The notes beneath the pieces are model-generated. The model worked only from the letters and a program-made list of their open reading frames with translations, was not told the origin of the DNA and did not search any database. The translations under genes and the position numbers were made by a program. Below are positions 33,040 through 41,986 of a DNA stretch of 64,000 nucleotides, one piece after another (positions within the stretch are counted from its first letter, which is position 1; each line of letters starts with the position of its first letter). This stretch comes from Nemania diffusa (lineage: Eukaryota; Ascomycota; Sordariomycetes; Xylariales; Xylariaceae): NCBI GenBank assembly GCA_038501195.1, contig JBBPUQ010000012.1:156761-220760 (forward strand). The letters are read 5' to 3'.

Positions 33040-33541
33040 TCACTAAGATTCGCACTCGCACTTGGGCTTTATTCTCCCCAAGAATATCAGACTCCTAAGA
33101 CTTGCACTTAGAACCCACGTGAATCGCACACGTTTTTTCTTCTACCCTAAAGATCAGACCCTTGAGACTCCCCCCTTAGCTTTAATCTTAACTCTATTCA
33201 GATCACCTGAACTAGTAGGTAGGGTATTATTAATGTAAGGTCACCCCTGCCGGCTTACTTGTTATATATATATGGTATTATTAATGTCAAATAACCTGAA
33301 GTCGAATCAGGACCCCCTTCTCCCAAAGAAGCGCTTCATAAAAACATCAGACCTCTAAGATTCCTCCCCTTAGCTTTAATCTTAACTCTATTCAGATCAC
33401 CTAAACTAGTAGGTAAGGTATTATTAATGTCAGATAACCTGAATTCGAATAAGGACCCCCTTCTCCCAAGGAAGGAATTTAATTTTCAGACTACTTGAAT
33501 TCGAATAAGGACCCCCTTCTCCCAAGGAAGGAATTTAAATT
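33040..33541 (-). repeat. Tandem array of decayed tRNA-like 3' halves
   Basis: About five tRNA-T-arm-like units (CTCGG/CCGAG and AGGTTAT types), each followed by CAGAC/CTGA-like acceptor ends. Two units of about 130 bp (around 33150-33300 and 33350-33470) are near-identical to each other. They lie between rnl and the complete tRNA-Pro. None folds as a tRNA. Confidence 0.55.
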
Positions 33542-33612
33542 TCAGACCACCGAGATTTGCACTCGGAACCCGCTGCCCCTAACAACGAATTTTACTGTTA
33601 AACTATGGTCTG
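33542..33612 (-). tRNA. trnP: tRNA-Pro with anticodon AGG
   Basis: Acceptor CAGACCA/TGGTCTG, D stem GTTT/AAAT, anticodon stem CGTTG/CAGCG with loop TTAGGGG, T arm CCGAG-TGCAAAT-CTCGG. The position just upstream of rnl is the normal trnP slot. The anticodon reads AGG, whereas the partial copies at 37080-37121 and 38251-38309 keep TGG. Confidence 0.7.
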
Positions 33613-33664
33613 TTATATAAAAATTAATTAAATAAATTTTTATACTTTAAATTATTTGCCGAAT

Positions 33665-34388
33665 TTACTTAATTCTATAGGATGGTAAATATCTTAATTT
33701 AGGTAAAACATCAAAACTATTTAACTTCATAATAGATTTGTAATTATCCCCCTTAAGAGCTAGTAAATAGAAAAAAAATCTTAATTCTAATGTACTCATT
33801 ACATGAGACTTTTGATTAGATCCTCTTACTAGGTTTAAACCTTCCGACCCTATAGAACTTAATATAGTACTTATATCTGAATAAGTACTATCTCTAAATA
33901 TATATAAAGTTTTCTTATTTAAAATAAAAAAACGCGCGGGATTTTCATTCAACATTTTTATAAAATAGTGAATACCCATTTCAACGTAAGTAACTGAAAT
34001 TCCTTCTTTTATTTGAAAGACTTCTTCTTTTAAATCTTCCCGTAGATTTATAGACAAAACTACAGTTGAAGTAAATCCTAAATGTATTAGATTAAGATAT
34101 AATTCATCTAATTTAAAGAATTCGATGCTACTAAATACCATCATTTTCCCTATAGCGTTTATAGGTTCATTCAGCTTAGTCATAAATGCGCTTTTATTTA
34201 CTGCGGTTACTAAGAGCGTATCCGTAGGGCCAATAGAAAATGTAAATTCATTAATATTATATACATCTTTTCTAAAAGATGGTTTATAAACTATCTCTCT
34301 TTCAAGTCCATTAATTAAAGCAGTCCTAGGAATATTATTGATTCGGCGGTTTAAGTATTAAATTTAAATTTCTTTTGTTATTTTTCAT
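33665..34388 (-). CDS. Module ORF A, unknown function (copy 1)
   Basis: Unrecognised protein. The conserved frame runs from NIPRTALINGLEREIVYKPS (about 34345) through NEFTFSIGPTDTLLV, MMVFSSIEFFKLDELYLNLI, GISVTYVEMGIHYFIKML and FFILNKKTLYIFRDSTYSDI to the TAA at 33665. No signal peptide or membrane helix is obvious; the middle looks like an alpha/beta globular fold. The only ATG (34388, MKNN) is one frame away from the main frame, separated at CTTAAAC about 34346-34352; copy 2 has the same arrangement. Last gene of the D-C-B-A module. Confidence 0.6.
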
Positions 34389-34517
34389 GTATTTGTATTT
34401 ATGTAATTAAAAAAAAAAATGAGACGTAATTCTCTATATTATCTTTACCCTCCCTCCACCGCTTTGCGATATAAATATCTATAAATATATTACCTCTATA
34501 TCTATTACTTATCAGTA

Positions 34518-35057
34518 TTAACATATCTCTTTTAAACCTTCTTCTATGTACTTAACAAGAGATAATCTATATTCTTTTAACTCCATTTGATAGTCCCTTT
34601 TTAATCTTAATTTACATTCTTCCTCTAATTTTAACCTTAAATCTAATAGATTTAAAGTAGTCGATGGATCTGAAATCCTATTATTCGCGACAGGGAAAGT
34701 ATACAAGTGGTTATTATAATTATTTAAGAATAAATAATTATCTCTAGGTACCGTGTAAACTCTCTCGCTATTAATTAAAAAATTGGCAAATCGGATATAC
34801 CAATTATCGCTAGGTGAACTAATATAATCGAAATTATTTATACAAAGATTTAACTTATAAACACTGGTATCTAAATAATAGTGCGAAAATTGTAATTCTA
34901 CCGAAGGTTCATAGATGTAAAAAAAAAAAAAATACAAACATAAAATAAATAAAAACACTGCAACAATATAACAATAAATTATCACAGTATAATGGATTAA
35001 ATTATCTTTATTAAATATTTTCATGAAGGTAGCTAAATACTTATCTATATAAAACAT
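34518..35057 (-). CDS. Module ORF B, small membrane protein of unknown function
   Basis: 179 residues from the ATG at 35057. A single strong transmembrane segment at about residues 23-48 (IIYCYIVAVFLFILCLYFFF), then a soluble domain (SPSDNWYIRFANFLINSERV, VPRDNYLFLNN) and a charged, probably coiled-coil C terminus (LEEECKLRLKRDYQMELKEY). An N-in membrane anchor with the bulk on one side is likely. A decayed second copy is at 59336-59890. Confidence 0.6.
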   Translation of the reverse strand: MFYIDKYLATFMKIFNKDNLIHYTVIIYCYIVAVFLFILCLYFFFFYIYEPSVELQFSHYYLDTSVYKLNLCINNFDYISSPSDNWYIRFANFLINSERVYTVPRDNYLFLNNYNNHLYTFPVANNRISDPSTTLNLLDLRLKLEEECKLRLKRDYQMELKEYRLSLVKYIEEGLKEIC

Positions 35058-35198
35058 GGTATACTAATTATTAAACAAAAAATATCTCGAATTACAATTT
35101 TAGATTTATAAAAACCTTAAGGCTAGACTAACCTATCTCCAGCTATATGAAAACTCTATTAATCCGATATCTAAGTTGTACAGCAGATTCACGTCCTC

Positions 35199-36404
35199 TT
35201 ACTTATACTCTTTAGATTCATAATAACGAACTACATCTCTCCCACCTTTTCTTCAGCCACCTCCTTCTACGTAGCTCTTTCCATTTAAGCTAAAAAACCT
35301 AGATAAATCATTATTTATAGCAGACTTATGTCCTCTTATTTCTTCATGTATTTTGCTATATTTCTCTTTTGCTCTATTTATTACTTTATCTTTTAAATCC
35401 TCTCTACTTACAGAAAAACGATTAGCCTGACTAGAATGACTGCACATATCTAGTTCACGAATTTTTTTATGAATAATCTGTTGTTGATTATTTACATAAT
35501 CTAAATTAGACAATTTAAATTGATGCTCTCTCAAAGTACCTTCTGAATAAGGGCGGCTCATTTCTTTAGTTGAATGAGTTGTATCATTAGTAGAATAGCT
35601 ATAAACACTTGAATCCCTCGAATTACGAGGAATACATTGTAAATTAGAACTTCTTAATTGATTGCGAGTTTCAGTTTGACTATCCACGGCTGGGCCTACT
35701 TGGGCTCAAATAGCTCATTCTTGTTCAGGTAAATTACTGCTTTGCTGAGGTAAATTATTTTGTGATTGAAAAAGTGGAGTCATAGTACTAGGTGTATTAA
35801 AACTATTGCTACTTTTAGTATCATATAGCACTCAATCTCTATTACCTCTATTAGATTCAACCTCGTAAAAATTATGGGATGGAACACCAGCACTGTTACG
35901 TGTAGAATTAAAATAACCTGAACCAGTTTGAGAATTAATATCCATACTAAATTTAATAGTTTCAACCCTCTTACCTCCTCTCCAGTAACCAGGTTGAAAT
36001 AAAGTAGGTTTTCATCAATAATCAATTCATTTGGAGATTGCAGGCAATAAAAAATTATTTAAATGATGAGTGAACTGTCCTCACGTTACGATAAAAGGTT
36101 TAATAAGATCAAAAGATAAAAAATCTACAAATTGAGAGAAGTCAAAAACTTCAACCAAATGATTAACTAAAACAACAAAGGTAGCCATTCAAAAGTAATA
36201 AGTAATAGAAATAAAGCTAAAACAATCGGCAAAAACATTAAGATCAAAATAATGGTTAACCATTATTCTAGAGCTAAAACCAACCATAAAAATAGTTAAA
36301 ACCTTAACAAGATTACGCTTGTTAAAGATTCTCCCCTGCTTCGATGCAACCCACTTTAAGATTAAGATAGTAAAAACCCTATAAAATTTTTTAAACATAA
36401 ACAT
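35199..36404 (-). CDS. Module ORF C, membrane-anchored protein of unknown function
   Basis: About 401 residues once four or more TGA codons are read as Trp. The N terminus is basic (MFMFKKFYRVFTILILKWVA), followed by probable membrane helices at about 35-55 and 65-90 (SFISITYYFWMATFVVLVNH), a Trp-rich segment (ISKWIDYWWKPTLF), then a Gln/Asn/Ser-rich linker (LFQSQNNLPQQSSNLPEQEW) and a charged, helical C terminus (INRAKEKYSKIHEEIRGHKS) ending GGRDVVRYYESKEYK. The start at 36404 is preferred to 36479, which lies before a poly-Lys run. Truncated copies are at 40364-40888 and 60047-60655. The two-helix anchor plus disordered linker resembles assembly or secretion-type proteins, but no family is recognised. 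Confidence 0.6.
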
Positions 36405-36526
36405 TTTTTTTTTTTTTTTTATTAAATAAAATGAAACGTTATTTCCTAATTTAAAAAATGAAACATTATTTTCAAACAATTCGGGGCACGTTATTGCTTA
36501 ATATTTGTATATTCCTTAACATTAAA

Positions 36527-36880
36527 TTATATTTTTTTAATACATAAATAAATACAATTTATATTATACACATATAAATACAATTCAAATATATGATTAA
36601 AAGATAATGCATTATCTACATATGGATATAAAAAAGGTATAATTATACGATCATCCTTAAAAATGTCTGTAAGATCTTCATCTGATAATAGAATATCATT
36701 AAACTCTAATAAATATATATCACATTCACTACCCCTTATTTTCTTTGCTTTACAGTGCTCACCTAAAAATTCTAATAAACTAATATTAAAATCTTCAGCC
36801 CCTAAAAATAAATCTAAATTTATAAAACAGCAATCCCTTCTAACCCAAATAAAATTGTTTGCTTCTAAAAAATTCAACAT
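36527..36880 (-). CDS. Module ORF D, small acidic protein of unknown function
   Basis: 117 residues from the ATG at 36880, starting MLNFLEANNFIWVRRDCCFI and including DFNISLLEFLGEH, CDIYLLEFNDI and IPFLYPYVDNALSFNHIFEL. A diverged second copy (40995-41327) keeps the same pattern, which supports it as a real gene. First ORF of the D-C-B-A module, preceded by the leader GGTAATTCGTACGTACTATT also found before GIY-YIG ORFs. Confidence 0.55.
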   Translation of the reverse strand: MLNFLEANNFIWVRRDCCFINLDLFLGAEDFNISLLEFLGEHCKAKKIRGSECDIYLLEFNDILLSDEDLTDIFKDDRIIIPFLYPYVDNALSFNHIFELYLYVYNINCIYLCIKKI

Positions 36881-36943
36881 ATTTAAATTATTATAATAAA
36901 AAATAGTACGTACGAATTACCTAAATACTAAGTAATTTACTTA

Positions 36944-37020
36944 AAAAGTTGATGAGGCTTAAACTCATATAAACTAGAATCTATAAATTCTGTTCATTTT
37001 TTCTATTAAATTACAACTTT
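36944..37020 (-). tRNA. tRNA-like gene X, copy 1 (identity uncertain)
   Basis: Acceptor AAAGTTG/CAACTTT and T arm ATGAG-TTTAAGC-CTCAT are perfect and shared by four copies. The anticodon arm (AGAA-TTTATAGA-TTCT) has an 8-nt loop, so the anticodon cannot be assigned. Confidence 0.45.
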
Positions 37021-37079
37021 TTTTAAGTGATAAACATTACTTTATATCACTAATTATTTTTTACTCACTGCGAAACAGA

Positions 37080-37121
37080 ACACCTTTCCTCCAAAGAACT
37101 CTACTATAAAATTATGGTCCG
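37080..37121 (-). pseudogene. 5' half of tRNA-Pro (TGG)
   Basis: CGGACCATAATTTTATAGTA and an anticodon region with TTTGGAG match the 5' half of tRNA-Pro; the T arm and 3' acceptor are absent. It lies 9 nt past the stop of the GIY-YIG ORF at 37130. Confidence 0.6.
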
Positions 37122-37129
37122 TATAATAA

Positions 37130-38110
37130 TTAATCTATTTTACGGAAATAATATTTCTTTTTATATAATTTACCTGTTTTCATGTATCTATATAAAGTAG
37201 TTTTAGGTATATCGTAAGCTTTTGATATTTGTAGAGGGTTGTCAAATACCTTAATTAACTTATTTTTATAGTCATAAATACCTGCTCTATTATTTTTAAT
37301 TTCAAAGGTAAAAGTAAAACCTTTGTAATCTTTATTATTATATAAATAAGATCGTAAAAAACTTGTGCTAACCTTAAAATGACTTGCAGTTTTTCTAATA
37401 CTAGGAAACTCATAAATTTTATTTGAATTACTATAAACTTTTATGATAAAACCCGAATTTACTAAAGATATTCTTCTCTTATTTTCAAGTGTCATTTTAT
37501 ACCCACTATTTTTTAAAGATTCTGATATTTTTTTTCGAGTTTCTATTGACAATTGCTTACCTAATCGATAACGATTAAGGCCTTCAACTCTATAGGTTTT
37601 TTTAAGACTGGCACTAATTTCAAGCTTAGATTCTTCCGAATGATGCTTACCATACATATGGTTATTGAGACCTGTACGATTTATTTTTTTAGCTATTTCT
37701 TTCAATTTTATTATAGTTTCTTCTCTATGTTTATAACCCAGTGATGAACCCGCAATTTTTAAAATATTATATTCAGGCTTCAAAGTATCTAGATAGTATT
37801 GCTCTCTTTTTAATAAAAAGACAGGTTCACAATATTCCAGTATATCTAAACTAAAATTACATAAACTATATTTTAGCATAGCGTTCACTATGACACTACT
37901 ATCTTTAAATATTATTTTATTTAAATAATAATATTGAGAAAATCTTCTGTTTAATCTCACAGAAGATCCTATATAACTCTTATTATTAATTAAGTTAGTT
38001 CATCTATAAATTCCAGATTTATTTTTATTTTCTTTTGAGATAATAACTTTAAGTTCACTTACTTTAAGATAAGATCTAACAGGTATTATGCTATTTATAT
38101 TTTTAAACAT
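37130..38110 (-). CDS. Free-standing GIY-YIG homing endonuclease, intact
   Basis: 326 residues from the ATG at 38110; uninterrupted with TGA as Trp. Catalytic domain about residues 38-130: SGIYRWTNLINNKSYIGSS (GIY..YIG), then RRFSQYYYLNK, FSLDILEYCE and KREQYYLDTLKPEYNI (the catalytic Glu). Next are NUMOD3-like DNA-binding motifs (LGYKHREETI.KLKE, NHMYGKHHSEESKLEI) and C-terminal NUMOD1-like units (FPSIRKTASHFKVSTSFLRS, DNPLQISKAYDIPKTTLYRY). No intron core surrounds it; it lies between a tRNA-like gene and a tRNA-Pro fragment. Confidence 0.85.
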
Positions 38111-38170
38111 TTTTTTTTATTATAAAGTACAAAAATAGTACGAATTACCTAGATACCAGATAATTTACTT

Positions 38171-38247
38171 AAAAGTTGATGAGGTTTGAACTCATATAAA
38201 CTAGAATCACTAGATTCCATCCATTTTCCCTATTAAATTACAACTTT
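38171..38247 (-). tRNA. tRNA-like gene X, copy 2 (identity uncertain)
   Basis: Same acceptor and T arm as copy 1 with T loop TTCAAAC. The anticodon arm is GGAA-TCTAGTGA-TTCT, different from every other copy. Followed by the leader and the GIY-YIG ORF at 38110. Confidence 0.45.
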
Positions 38248-38250
38248 TTT

Positions 38251-38309
38251 AACTTGCACTCGGATCACGTTGCCCCAAACAATGTATTTTTCTATTAAAC
38301 TATGGTCTG
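38251..38309 (-). pseudogene. tRNA-Pro (TGG) lacking its 3' end
   Basis: CAGACCATAGTTTAATAG, anticodon loop TTTGGGG and half a T arm (CCGAGTGCAAGTT), after which the sequence joins the 5' end of tRNA-like copy 2. The stop codon of the GIY-YIG remnant upstream (38300-38302) lies inside its 5' acceptor region. Confidence 0.65.
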
Positions 38310-38647
38310 TTTTTACGAAAATTATATTTATCTTTATATAATTTTCCTGTTTTTATGTACCTAATTAAAGTACTTTCTGGTATATCATAAGCTTTAGACA
38401 ATTTATATTTAAGTATAGCGTTCTTTATAAAACTTCGGTAAGTAATTCTATATACATTTAAAGAATAGTAAAAATCTAATCTTTTGTTTAATTTTACAGA
38501 AGACCCTATATAACTCTTATTATTAATTAAGTTAGTTCATCTATAAATTCCGCTTTTATTTTTATTTTATTTAAAGATAATAGCTTTAAGTTCACTTGCT
38601 TTAAATTAAGATTTAAAAGGTGTTACGTCTTTTATATTTTTAATCAT
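38300..38647 (-). pseudogene. GIY-YIG endonuclease with internal deletion
   Basis: Keeps the N-terminal domain (SGIYRWTNLINNKSYIGSS) and the last NUMOD1 unit (SKAYDIPESTLIRYIKTGKL), with the middle deleted at IKNAILKYKL/SKAYD. Two TAA codons lie before the domain. The 3' end runs into tRNA-Pro. Confidence 0.75.
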
Positions 38648-38717
38648 ATTTAAATTACTATTAAAAGTACAAAAAATAGTACGAATTAACCTAAAACTAT
38701 ACTAAGTTATTTACCCT

Positions 38718-38796
38718 AAAAGTTGATGAGAGGATATGAGATCCTTGCTCATGTTGTAAGCTTAAAACTCTAACCATTTACACTTAATACAACTTT
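38718..38796 (-). tRNA. tRNA-like gene X, copy 3 (irregular)
   Basis: Acceptor AAAGTTG/CAACTTT is kept; the 3' side has an extra hairpin (AGGAT-CTCAT-ATCCT) between the halves of the usual ATGAG/CTCAT stem. Probably not functional. Confidence 0.35.
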
Positions 38797-39057
38797 TGCA
38801 TATATATAGTTTATATCACATCAACATAGTAGACGATTAAGGTCGCTTCTTTTTTACTATCGTAATTAGTCTGTATCCTATTACAGCGCCAAACCTACCG
38901 GGCCTAATCCGTTTTCCAATTAATCGAAGGATAAACGATAAATCTATTATATAATATATTATTTATTTTTTTTTTTTTTATTAATTAAGGCACGCTACGT
39001 AGTAGGAACTTTTTTGCAGTATACAGCACAAAATACTTGGATTTTATCAATGTAAAG

Positions 39058-39128
39058 ATTCTCATTTTAGATTCGAACTAAAATCAAAATATTAGAAGTA
39101 TTTTGCTCTACCTTTGAGCTAATGAGAA
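39058..39128 (-). tRNA. trnR: tRNA-Arg (TCT)
   Basis: Acceptor TTCTCAT/ATGAGAA, D arm AGCTCAAAGGTAGAGC, anticodon stem AAATA/TATTT with loop CTTCTAA, and a TTTTA/TAAAA T stem. Confidence 0.85.
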
Positions 39129-39154
39129 TTTACTATATTTAATTAAAAAAATAT

Positions 39155-39262
39155 AGTTCCGGCCGCCTGCAAAATTAATTAATATATTAATTAATTTTAT
39201 CCTTTAAGGCGGCTGGAACCTGTGGGACCCCGCGGCAGCTTCGCATGCCGCACCCACTGGGA
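39155..39262. repeat. Dispersed palindromic element, copy 3
   Basis: GTTCCGGCCGCC ... GGCGGCTGGAAC arms enclose AAATTAATTAATATATTAAT; then CCTGTGGGACC and a GCGGCAGCTTCGCATGCCGC hairpin. The first 70 bp are almost identical to 42782-42852. Confidence 0.85.
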
Positions 39263-39272
39263 TTAAACATTA

Positions 39273-39358
39273 CAGAGAATATGGGATTCGAACCCATGAT
39301 GGAGATTATCCATAACTATACTCAAGACAGTCTGTATAGGCCACTCACACAATTCTCT
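39273..39358 (-). tRNA. trnS: tRNA-Ser (TGA), copy 1
   Basis: Acceptor AGAGAAT/ATTCTCT, anticodon stem ACTGT/ATAGT with loop CTTGAGT, long class II variable arm and T arm ATGGG-TTCGAAT-CCCAT. Confidence 0.85.
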
Positions 39359-39402
39359 TTAATACAAAGATAATATAAATAAACATATTATTTATTTAAA
39401 TA

Positions 39403-40380
39403 TTATTTATAACTCTTATTATTACTTATATTATTGCTAATTAAATATTTTTGATTAAGCATTTTCTTTTTACTTTTATATCTTATTAGTGTAGATACAC
39501 TTACTTCTAAATATTTAGAGGCTTCTAAATTATTTGCAAAATAGCTACTGCTATTTGTTTCTACATTAGTAACTTTTATAGGTAACAATTTTTTTAACCG
39601 ATTTTTTAAAGCATTACTTATAGATTGCTTAGTCTTATTAGTTAATTTATGACCTAAACGTGAACTTACTCCATCGTTTTTACTTTTAAATTCAGATTTA
39701 AGAATAAACCCTTTAAATTTTTGATCCTTATCTATATATTTACATAAAAACCTCAGACTAACCCCTGAATGTTTGGCTGTTTCTTTAATAGTAGAAAATT
39801 TATTTACTAGATTATTTGAATTATCGAAAATCTTAACTAAGACACCTTTATAAGTTAAAGCTAATCTATTTTTGGCTTTAAGTGTCATTTTATTATATTT
39901 ATAAAATTCAACCAGCTTTTTGATGGTTTCTTTAGAATGAGGCTTACCATACTGGTGGTGATTACTACCCATTTTAATTTTACTTAGTTTAAATTTAGTT
40001 TCTTCAGAAAGCTTATGCCCTAAACGTGAGCCTGCTATTTTTAAAATATTATATTCAGGCTTCAAAGTATCTATATAGTCTTGCTCTCTTTTTAATAAGA
40101 TATCTTTGTTGCAATACTCTAATATATCTAAGCTAAAGTTATTAATTTTATATTTAAGTATAGCGTTCTTTATTAAACTTCGATATTTAATATTTTTTAA
40201 ATTTATACAATAATAGTGAGATAATCTTTTGTTTAATTTTGTAGCTGACCCTATGTAGTACTTATTATTAATTAAGTTAGTTCATCTATAAATACCACTC
40301 TTATTTTTATTTTCTTTAAAAATAAGGGCTTTAATTTCCCGCGCCGCGACATTAAAATAAGATTTAACCCCTGTTACGTG
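39403..40380 (-). CDS. GIY-YIG homing endonuclease joined to a truncated ORF C
   Basis: Catalytic domain SGIYRWTNLINNKYYIGSA ... FSLDILEYCNKDILLKREQD (about 40290-40080), then KPEYNILKIAGSRLGHKLSE with NUMOD3-like motifs (NHHQYGKPHSKETIKKL) and NUMOD1-like units (FSTIKETAKHSGVSLRFLCK, EASKYLEVSVSTLIRY). Open to the TAA at 39403. No ATG precedes the domain; its 5' end meets module ORF C' at ACACGTAACAG, 10-20 nt before the ORF C' stop, so translation may depend on that junction. Followed by tRNA-Ser. Confidence 0.7.
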
Positions 40381-40888
40381 TAGAATTAAAATAACCTGAA
40401 CCAGTTTGAGAGTTAATATCCTTACCGAATTTAATAATCACAACATTTCTCCCACTAAAATCAGACATAATTTCTTTACCTTTTCCTTTATAATCATGAG
40501 GTTGAAATAAAAGAGGTTTTCATAAATTAGATAAAAATTTAGTTAAATGATGAGTGAACTGTCCCCATATAGCGATAAAAGGTTTGATAATCTCAAAGGA
40601 TAAAAAATCTACAAATTGAGAGAAGTCAAAAACTTCAACCAAACGGTTAACTGATACAACAAAGGTGGCCATTCAAAAGTAATAAGTAATAGAAATAAAG
40701 CTAAAACAATCGGCAAAAACATTAAGATCAAAATAATGGTTAACCATTATTCTAGAGCTAAAACCAACCATAAAAATAATTAAAACCTTAACAAGATTAC
40801 GCTTGTTAAAGATTCCTCCCTGCTTCGCTGCGGCCCACTTTGACACTCAGGTAGTAAAAACCCTGTAAAATTTTTTAAACCTAAACAT
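40364..40888 (-). pseudogene. Module ORF C', N-terminal part only
   Basis: 174 codons from the ATG at 40888 (MFRFKKFYRVFTTWVSKW) with both membrane helices and SGYFNSTRN preserved and close to copy 1. It then crosses the junction with the GIY-YIG ORF and stops at once (TAA 40364-40366). The C-terminal 225 or so residues are missing. Confidence 0.7.
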
Positions 40889-40994
40889 TTCTTATTTTTT
40901 TTTAATAATGTAAAAAGAAACAAATTTTCTTAATAAAGAAATATGAACGAACTATTTCTAAAATAAAGTTTTCCTGCAAACATGTGAAAAACAG

Positions 40995-41327
40995 CTAACG
41001 GCAAACGGGAAGTTTTATACAATCTAGATATAAATAAATAAAATTAGAATTATTTGATAAATAGTATAATTCATATATATGGTTAAATGATAATGACTTA
41101 TCTACATACGGATATATAAAAGGTATCTCTACGCGGTCTTCAAAAATAATATCACTAAATTCTAATAAATATATATTACATATATTATCAACATTATACC
41201 TATTTATGGAAAACTCACTTAAAAATTCTAAGAAATAAATATTAAAATCACCAGCACATGAAAAAGAGTTTAAATTGAAAACATAACCAAACTCGGATAT
41301 CTTAAAAAATGGGTAAAATTTTATCAT
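40995..41327 (-). CDS. Module ORF D', second copy
   Basis: 110 residues from the ATG at 41327, starting MIKFYPFFKISEFGYVFNLN. Shares DFNI.FLEFL.E, NIYLLEF.DI and IPF.YPYVD.SLSFNHI.EL with ORF D. Strong divergence with the pattern kept suggests selection on the protein. Confidence 0.5.
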   Translation of the reverse strand: MIKFYPFFKISEFGYVFNLNSFSCAGDFNIYFLEFLSEFSINRYNVDNICNIYLLEFSDIIFEDRVEIPFIYPYVDKSLSFNHIYELYYLSNNSNFIYLYLDCIKLPVCR

Positions 41328-41415
41328 AATTTTAAATTAATTTATTGTAAAAGAGTACAACTTACTCTAAAAATTATACGCTTTTTAATCAAGCATTAAT
41401 TTTAGCTCGCACGCT

Positions 41416-41485
41416 AAAAAAGTTGATGAGACTCTAACTCATATAGTCAGCTTATAATCTAACCTTTTCCTTTAATTACAACTTT
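41416..41485 (-). tRNA. tRNA-like gene X, copy 4 (identity uncertain)
   Basis: Acceptor AAAGTTG/CAACTTT, T arm ATGAG-TTAGAGT-CTCAT and anticodon stem GTTAG/CTGAC with an 8-nt loop ATTATAAG. The D arm is short. The most compact of the four copies. Confidence 0.45.
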
Positions 41486-41553
41486 TACATTATAGTTTAT
41501 ACCACTAAAAATTTTATATGCTTACGAAGCAGTCCAATAGACATAAAACATAG

Positions 41554-41639
41554 CAGAGAATATGGGATTCGAACCCATGATGGAAATAATCCATTATTGT
41601 AATCAAGACAATCAGTATAAACCGCTCACTCAATTCTCT
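41554..41639 (-). tRNA. trnS: tRNA-Ser (TGA), copy 2
   Basis: Acceptor AGAGAAT/ATTCTCT, anticodon stem ATTGT/ACAAT with loop CTTGATT; otherwise nearly the same as 39273-39358. The perfect anticodon stem makes this the better candidate for the working gene. Confidence 0.85.
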
Positions 41640-41986
41640 TTAAGATAATATATATCTTAATAGGGTTTGTTATATTTAATAAATATTAAATATATTCCAG
41701 TAAACGTTTGATTCTCTAATATTTAAGACATACTTTTACTGACAGGAGCTTTTTTAGTAGTACACTCTTTTATTTTTAGATTCTTCATTTATTTTAATAT
41801 ATTTAACATATAAGTCCAAAGAGACTTATATTCTGGAATAACTAACCTTATTCTGCAAGAGGAAGCGATCTTCAGTAGCAGCTAACCTGGATACACCGCG
41901 AATATCAAGCAGCAGCTAATATACATATTTAATATAAGTATGAATAAACTAAAAGCATATAAGCCTAATTCCGCTAAAATATAACT

